43,718 nt of DNA, from positions 1-43,718 of the forward strand of contig JACPRI010000023.1 of assembly GCA_016190065.1 (NCBI GenBank), written 5' to 3'. The stretch comes from Verrucomicrobiota bacterium (GTDB lineage: Bacteria > Verrucomicrobiota > Verrucomicrobiia > Limisphaerales > SIBE01). Made by a program: the position numbers and the translations under genes. Within the stretch, counting starts at the first letter, position 1; every line of letters begins with the position of its first letter. This document shows, piece by piece, positions 39,379-43,718 of the stretch. A model generated the notes under the pieces. That model did not search any database. It had not been told where the DNA came from and worked only from the letters and a program-made list of their open reading frames with translations.

Positions 39379-40785
39379 ATGACGCTGCCAAAACTTGTCC
39401 TGCCTTTGCTCTTGCTGACCATCACGCTGAGCGCAGCCGAGCCGCGTCCACCCAACTTCATTTTCATTCTGATCGATGACATGGGTTGGACGGACTTGGG
39501 TTGTTTCGGAAGCACGTTTTACAAAACACCGAACATCGACAAACTGGCCGCGTCGGGCATGAAATTCACCAACGCCTACGCCGCCTGCCCCGTGTGCTCG
39601 CCCACGCGCGCCAGCATCATGACCGGCAAATATCCGGCGCGCTTGCATTTGACCGACTGGCTCCCAGGCCGGCGCGATATGTCTTCGCAAAAACTCTTGC
39701 GCCCGCAAATTCGCCAGGCGCTGCCTCTGGAGGAAGTGGCCCTGGCGGAGGCTCTGAAATCCAAAGGCTACGTCACCGCGCACGTCGGCAAGTGGCATCT
39801 CGGCGGAAAGGGCTTTGAGCCGCAGAAGCAAGGATTCGATCTCAACGTCGCTGGCGATCATACCGGGACGCCGCTGAGTTACTTTCACCCCTTCCAACGC
39901 GACGGCCGCTTCATGCCGGGACTGGAACGCGGCGAGGCAGGCGAATACCTGACCGACCGCCTGACAACGGAAGCAGAAAAGTTCATCGAACAAAATAGAG
40001 ACAAGCCGTTCTTTCTTTATCTCGCGCATTACGCGGTTCACATCCCGCTTCGAGCGAAGCAGGAACTCGTGGCCAAGTTTCAGCAAAGCCAGCCGAGCCC
40101 ATCTCACACGAACGCCATCTACGCGGCTATGATCGCGAGCGTGGATGAAAGCGTCGGCCGTTTAGTGCGGAAACTGGAGGAACTGAAACTCACGGACAAC
40201 ACCGTGATTATTTTCACGACCGACAACGGCGGTTTGTCTGTCAAAGAAGGTCCAAACACACCGGCGACTTCCAACGCTCCGCTTCGCGCAGGCAAAGGGT
40301 ATCTTTACGAAGGCGGCATCCGCGTGCCGTTGATCGTTCGCTGGCCAGGGGCCACCCACGCGGGAGGCGTTTGCCGCACGCCGGTCAGCAGCGTGGATTA
40401 TTATCCCACGATCCTTGAGATCGCGCGGGTGGAACCTGCCCAAGGACAAATCCTCGATGGCGCGAGTCTGGTTCCGTTGCTCAAACAGTCTGGTGAGATC
40501 AAGCGCGGTGCGCTCTTCTGGCATTACCCGCATTACAGCAATCAAGGCGGCAAGCCGGGCGGCGCGATTCGCGAGGGCGACTTTAAGCTGGTCGAGTTTT
40601 ACGAAGACGGCCGGCGTGAACTCTACAATCTGGTTGCAGATATTGGAGAACAGAGCGATCTGGCCAGGCAGTCGCCGGAAAAGGCTGCCGCATTGCACAA
40701 AAAACTTTCCGACTGGCGCAGGCAGGTGAATGCGCAAATGATGACATCGAACCCGGACTACAAGCCTGCCGCCGCCCCTCCTTGA
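39379..40785 (+). CDS. Secreted type I (formylglycine) sulfatase
   Basis: PNFIFILIDDMGWTDLGCFGSTFYKTPNIDKLAASGMKFTNAYAACPVCSPTRASIMTGKYPAR (C-S-P-T-R), HVGKWHLG, FTTDNGG. The ORF start at 39355 abuts the repeat. Confidence 0.93.
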   Translation: MTLPKLVLPLLLLTITLSAAEPRPPNFIFILIDDMGWTDLGCFGSTFYKTPNIDKLAASGMKFTNAYAACPVCSPTRASIMTGKYPARLHLTDWLPGRRDMSSQKLLRPQIRQALPLEEVALAEALKSKGYVTAHVGKWHLGGKGFEPQKQGFDLNVAGDHTGTPLSYFHPFQRDGRFMPGLERGEAGEYLTDRLTTEAEKFIEQNRDKPFFLYLAHYAVHIPLRAKQELVAKFQQSQPSPSHTNAIYAAMIASVDESVGRLVRKLEELKLTDNTVIIFTTDNGGLSVKEGPNTPATSNAPLRAGKGYLYEGGIRVPLIVRWPGATHAGGVCRTPVSSVDYYPTILEIARVEPAQGQILDGASLVPLLKQSGEIKRGALFWHYPHYSNQGGKPGGAIREGDFKLVEFYEDGRRELYNLVADIGEQSDLARQSPEKAAALHKKLSDWRRQVNAQMMTSNPDYKPAAAPP

Positions 40786-40941
40786 TGGGAGCTATCAACC
40801 TGAAAAGCGGAGACGGGGAGCTTCAACTTTGGTTACGACCGTCTTGTTGCGCCAATTCACTTCCATCGGATGCACTCGGCGGCGGTTCGTCTCCAGCGAT
40901 TTGTCGATCTTTCTGGGTCGATCCCAAGATGAACGCGCACG

Positions 40942-41295
40942 TCAGATGTCAGTCTGCCTCGCCCGATAACAGCTTTCACACAGATTCTCTGTGCTCTGAT
41001 CTGCGCCTCGATGCACCGTCACATGGAAGGTTGCTGAACGGTGATGGCATCGGTCGCAAAGCATAGACTGAGTGCCGGACATTGTCTGTCGGATAATCTC
41101 ATCAGTTCGCTCAAGATCGACTTGAGCTACCCACAAGTGGACGCCTCCCTCGGAAGTGTCCGTCCGCCAACCGGGAGGAGGATCGTCCGCTGGCCGGATC
41201 GTGGACTCGATGCCTGACAATGCCAGAGCCCTTTGCAGTCGCTCAGCATCGGCTCGAATTCGAAACCACAAAATGGGCGCGATCGGAGGACTCAT
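40942..41295 (-). CDS. DUF2007-like domain plus McsA-type zinc-ribbon protein
   Basis: ILWFRIRADAERLQRALALSGIESTIRPAD..GVHLWVAQVDLERTDEII, then MLCDRCHHRSATFHVTVHRGADQSTENLCESCYRAR (CxxC...CxxC). Confidence 0.65.
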   Translation of the reverse strand: MSPPIAPILWFRIRADAERLQRALALSGIESTIRPADDPPPGWRTDTSEGGVHLWVAQVDLERTDEIIRQTMSGTQSMLCDRCHHRSATFHVTVHRGADQSTENLCESCYRARQTDI

Positions 41296-41325
41296 GTTGT
41301 CCGTGAAGCAAACACAAAGACAATG

Positions 41326-41402
41326 GCCGAACGAGAATTTACCGAATGCCAGCGTCGCGTGACTTGAAACAGACGCGGCTTGTCGTCATTCGGTCCGGCG
41401 GC
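41326..41402 (-). repeat. Weak attC-like palindrome (site D)
   Basis: GCCGAAC (41326-41332); stem ACCGAATG (41341-41348)/CATTCGGT (41387-41394), inner CGCGT/ACGCG. Lies between two minus-strand genes. Confidence 0.4.
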
Positions 41403-41419
41403 TCTAGCCTTCATGACCG

Positions 41420-41797
41420 TCAGAGCAGTCCATCCGCGATCTGCCTCAAACCTACACCAAACCAGACTACCAGAAACAATCCCCACAGCACAGACAGCAG
41501 AATCTGCCAGGGCCGCTTTTGGGTCCTGAGCAGCAGAATAAGCAGCGCCGCTCCCAGCAGCGTCAACCCGGCAGCCAGCGCCCAACTGAACGAGCGAAGC
41601 CCGGCATTTGGAAAATCGACGAGTCGGACGATAGCCACACCCCACGGACCGAAATAATTGGCCAACGCAGCCGCGATATGCTGGAGCGGCGTTATGGGGG
41701 CGTCATCGGGCGCCGCCCTCAAGTGGAGGACCACAAACGGCAAGCTGACCACCAGCGCAATGATGCCGAACACGGCAAGAACTTTTCTGGTGCTCAT
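41420..41797 (-). CDS. Small membrane protein
   Basis: MSTRKVLAVFGIIALVVSLPFVVLHLRAAPDD...FSWALAAGLTLLGAALLILLLRTQKRPWQILLSVLWGLFLVVWFGVGL: several hydrophobic helices. Confidence 0.65.
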   Translation of the reverse strand: MSTRKVLAVFGIIALVVSLPFVVLHLRAAPDDAPITPLQHIAAALANYFGPWGVAIVRLVDFPNAGLRSFSWALAAGLTLLGAALLILLLRTQKRPWQILLSVLWGLFLVVWFGVGLRQIADGLL

Positions 41798-41930
41798 GAT
41801 GCTTCCGCTTTCTGTAAGGCAACAGAATGGACTCGATAAAGTAATCACCGACTCCAGCCTCACACGATTCATAGAACCGACGCCCGGCCTCCATGTCCCC
41901 GGCGGCGTCCTCCAGAATCACGACCGTCAT
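41703..41930 (-). pseudogene. RelE/ParE-family toxin, N-terminal fragment
   Basis: MTVVILEDAAGDMEAGRRFYESCEAGVGDYFIESI matches a ParE/RelE N-terminus; downstream sequence diverges and runs into the next gene. Confidence 0.65.
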
Positions 41931-42145
41931 GATTCTGAGCCTCGCAGCCGAGCCCTGAGCTGATCTAAGGTCAGAAACTTGGCCTCGCCTGTTTGCGCTC
42001 GTGCCTTCCGGTCAGCCAGAACGTCTCGATGCCACTCCGGAGAGGCTATCTCGCGTGCGTCGCGACACAGAGCGTCCCAAAGTTGCTCCATCACTTGGAG
42101 TCGTTCCGCGATAGACATTTTCTCGATTTGGGCATTCTCAAGCAC
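41927..42145 (-). CDS. Addiction-module antitoxin (short helical antitoxin)
   Basis: EKMSIAERLQVMEQLWDALCRDAREIASPEWHRDVLADRKARAQTGEAKFLTLDQLRARLR; ATGA overlap with the toxin fragment. Confidence 0.78.
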   Translation of the reverse strand: MLENAQIEKMSIAERLQVMEQLWDALCRDAREIASPEWHRDVLADRKARAQTGEAKFLTLDQLRARLRGSES

Positions 42146-42196
42146 GTGAGAACCTTAATGCCGCGTGGTGGCTAGGGCAAGCGCAGCGATATTGGT

Positions 42197-42321
42197 AGCG
42201 AACGTAAAGGGTGAGCGACCGCCGCTGGAGATGGGCTCACGCAAGCACCGTAACCGTCCGAATCCTCCGGGCAACTCCGAAACGGAAGCGCCCAGCGGCG
42301 GTTCGTCTCCACCCGTTGGGC
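42197..42321 (-). repeat. attC-like recombination site B (putative)
   Basis: Arms GGGTGAGCGACCGCCGCTGG (42209-42228) and CCAGCGGCGGTTCGTCTCCACCC (42292-42314) pair with 3 bulged bases; cores AGCGAAC (42197-42203) and GTTGGGC (42315-42321); abuts the toxin stop codon at 42322. Confidence 0.65.
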
Positions 42322-42615
42322 CTATTCTCGGTCACGTCCGTACTGAGGATGGCGACGCTGGTGCTTAACCACAGTAATCCTAACCAACTCGGCGTCCACT
42401 CGTCGAAAGTAGATGATGTAGGGGAATCGCCTCATCAGGCATCTGCGGATATCGCGCGTGACGACCATCCATCTCTCTGGGGCTGCCGCCAACGCCAAAA
42501 CTTGTCTCTCGAACTCATCGATGAATGCCGCTCCCAAACCGGGAGAACGCTCGTTGTAATAGTCACGAATCTCCGCGAGCTCGGCTTCGACGGCGGGATG
42601 GTACTCCACCCTCAT
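42322..42615 (-). CDS. RelE/ParE-family toxin
   Basis: MRVEYHPAVEAELAEIRDYYNERSPGLGAAFIDEFERQVLALAAAPERWMVVTRDIRRCLMRRFPYIIYFRRVDAELVRITVVKHQRRHPQYGRDRE: full-length ParE/RelE. Confidence 0.9.
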   Translation of the reverse strand: MRVEYHPAVEAELAEIRDYYNERSPGLGAAFIDEFERQVLALAAAPERWMVVTRDIRRCLMRRFPYIIYFRRVDAELVRITVVKHQRRHPQYGRDRE

Positions 42616-42836
42616 GGGCGAAGTCTCGCCATCATCTCCTCATGCGCCAATGGCCGAATCTCGCCGCTCTCCAACTGCCGATCACGCTCGATGGCCAGGG
42701 CTACAGCCTCGCCATCATCCGTCACCGCTGGAATCTCAAACGGGTCCACCAAACTCTCCCACAATGACTCGGCCAACAACGCTCGCTCTTGTGGCGGCAG
42801 GCGCAACGCCGCCGCCGCTATTTGGTCGATACTCAT
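42612..42836 (-). CDS. Addiction-module antitoxin
   Basis: MSIDQIAAAALRLPPQERALLAESLWESLVDPFEIPAVTDDGEAVALAIERDRQLESGEIRPLAHEEMMARLRP; ATGA overlap with the toxin. Confidence 0.87.
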   Translation of the reverse strand: MSIDQIAAAALRLPPQERALLAESLWESLVDPFEIPAVTDDGEAVALAIERDRQLESGEIRPLAHEEMMARLRP

Positions 42837-42893
42837 GAGCGGATTATAGGCCGGGAACCTTGCGAAGGAAAGCACGGGCTTTTGGCCCTTTTG

Positions 42894-43014
42894 GCCCAAC
42901 GACACCGACAGCCGCCCGGCGGCAAACGCCGGCAGACAATCCTGCGTTTGACAACCCGAACCCACGACCTCGCGCGGACGCTGGCGGCTGTTCGGTGGAG
43001 CGACTGGTTATAGC
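42894..43014 (-). repeat. attC-like recombination site C (putative)
   Basis: Arms CACCGACAGCCGCC (42903-42916) and GGCGGCTGTTCGGTG (42983-42997) pair with one bulged A; cores GCCCAAC (42894-42900, fits RYYYAAC) and GTTATAGC (43007-43014). Confidence 0.65.
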
Positions 43015-43057
43015 ACCTTCCGAAGGCTCGACTCGCCTGTCTCCTGCAAGTTCCGAC

Positions 43058-43124
43058 CTCTGTGTTCTCTGTGCTCTCTGTGGCAAAAAAACTCAGCCAC
43101 AGAGAACGCAAAGAGCGCAGAGAA
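43058..43124. repeat. 'CACAGAGAACACAGAG'-type inverted repeat
   Basis: Arms ctctgtgttctctgtgctctctgtggc (43058-43084) and gccacagagaacgcaaagagcgcagagaa (43096-43124). Confidence 0.85.
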
Positions 43125-43212
43125 AACTCGGTCACGGTCCGCTCAGCGTCGCGGACAATGATCGATTGTCTTGGAGTCATCGGCGACTCCTCAAAACAGA
43201 ACGAACTTCTGT

Positions 43213-43328
43213 GGTATAACGATACGGGTGAGCCATGACGAGGAGCGCGCCAGTGGCGTTCGACTGGAACAGCAGCGTCATCGCACTCCTCGTCATTGGC
43301 TCGACCCGGTTCGGCATCACGTTATTTG
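43213..43328 (-). repeat. attC-like recombination site E (putative)
   Basis: Arms CGGGTGAGCCATGACGAGGAG (43225-43245) and CTCCTCGTCATTGGCTCGACCCG (43286-43308) pair over 21 bp with two bulged bases; cores GGTATAAC (43213-43220) and GTTATTTG (43321-43328). Confidence 0.65.
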
Positions 43329-43718
43329 GTCAAAAAGGCACGGATCTCACGAAGGACTTCATCCTCTCTATCGATGAAGGGGGTGTGGCTCGCATTCGTG
43401 AGCACCACCACTCGAGCGCTCGGAATCTCTCTGCGGAAATGTTCGATTTCCTGCTCGTGATATTTCCGTTGCGCTTTGAGAAACTCCTGCGCGTCTCTTC
43501 GTTGCGGCTCGGACAACGTTTCAGCCCGGTCTCGGGCTTCCTTGTAACCGACGGCAAAAAACGCAAGCGCTGGCGCTTCAATTTTGCCGTACTCGGCCCT
43601 GGCCGAATAAGTGGCTTCCAACATCGAGTATATTGCTGGACCCCTCTTCTCCCCGAATAATCGGCTTGTCCATCGGCGCGCGCCGTCCAGTGATTCGCTT
43701 TCCTCTTTGGTGGGGAAA
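43322..43718 (-). CDS. Alpha/beta hydrolase, C-terminal part (runs off right edge)
   Basis: Minus-frame reading FPTKEESESLDGARRWTSRLFGEKRGPAIYSMLEATYSARAEYGKIEAPALAFFAVG...REIPSARVVVLTNASHTPFIDREDEVLREIRAFLTK; open to the window edge, with catalytic-His context NASHTPFI. Confidence 0.7.
   Translation of the reverse strand, partial: FPTKEESESLDGARRWTSRLFGEKRGPAIYSMLEATYSARAEYGKIEAPALAFFAVGYKEARDRAETLSEPQRRDAQEFLKAQRKYHEQEIEHFRREIPSARVVVLTNASHTPFIDREDEVLREIRAFLTK

Noticed and set aside
41105-41111. GTTCGCT matching the R' core of site B as a possible next attC end
   Set aside because: It is inside the DUF2007 coding sequence with no pairing arms nearby; a 7-mer match by chance.
42833-43180. 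115-aa minus-strand ORF containing NQSLHRTAA
   Set aside because: It translates repeat and attC-like palindrome sequence rather than a protein family.

Overview
This GC-rich window looks like a Verrucomicrobia/Planctomycetes-type (PVC) chromosome. The lineage is inferred from family content: PSCyt1/DUF1549/DUF1553 proteins, two DUF1501 proteins, tandem Tat-signal Gfo/Idh/MocA oxidoreductases, DUF1080 proteins, a DUF6807 protein and a sulfatase. No tRNA, rRNA or CRISPR array was recognised. Main blocks: (1) a partial GspF gene at the left edge, thioredoxin and an RRM protein; (2) a minus-strand cluster of YjhG-like dehydratase, type III PKS, methyltransferase and FAD oxidoreductase; (3) two DUF1549/1553-DUF1501 gene pairs, each split by a small toxin/antitoxin-like gene pair; (4) a secreted Gfo/Idh/MocA + DUF1080 + TIM-barrel region that may be a C3-oxidation (3-keto) glycoside pathway; (5) B12-type radical SAM, LysR and isocitrate dehydrogenase genes; (6) a right-hand end (~40.8-43.7 kb) of short minus-strand genes (toxin-antitoxin pairs, a DUF2007/zinc-ribbon protein, membrane and hydrolase genes) separated by bulged palindromes with core-like ends. 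The last block looks like an integron cassette array (attC series without a visible integrase) and is the top finding. The second is a cluster of perfect 17-nt 7-3-7 hairpins with unrelated stem sequences at 12.09-12.23 kb. All calls come from reading the sequence; no search or folding program was run.
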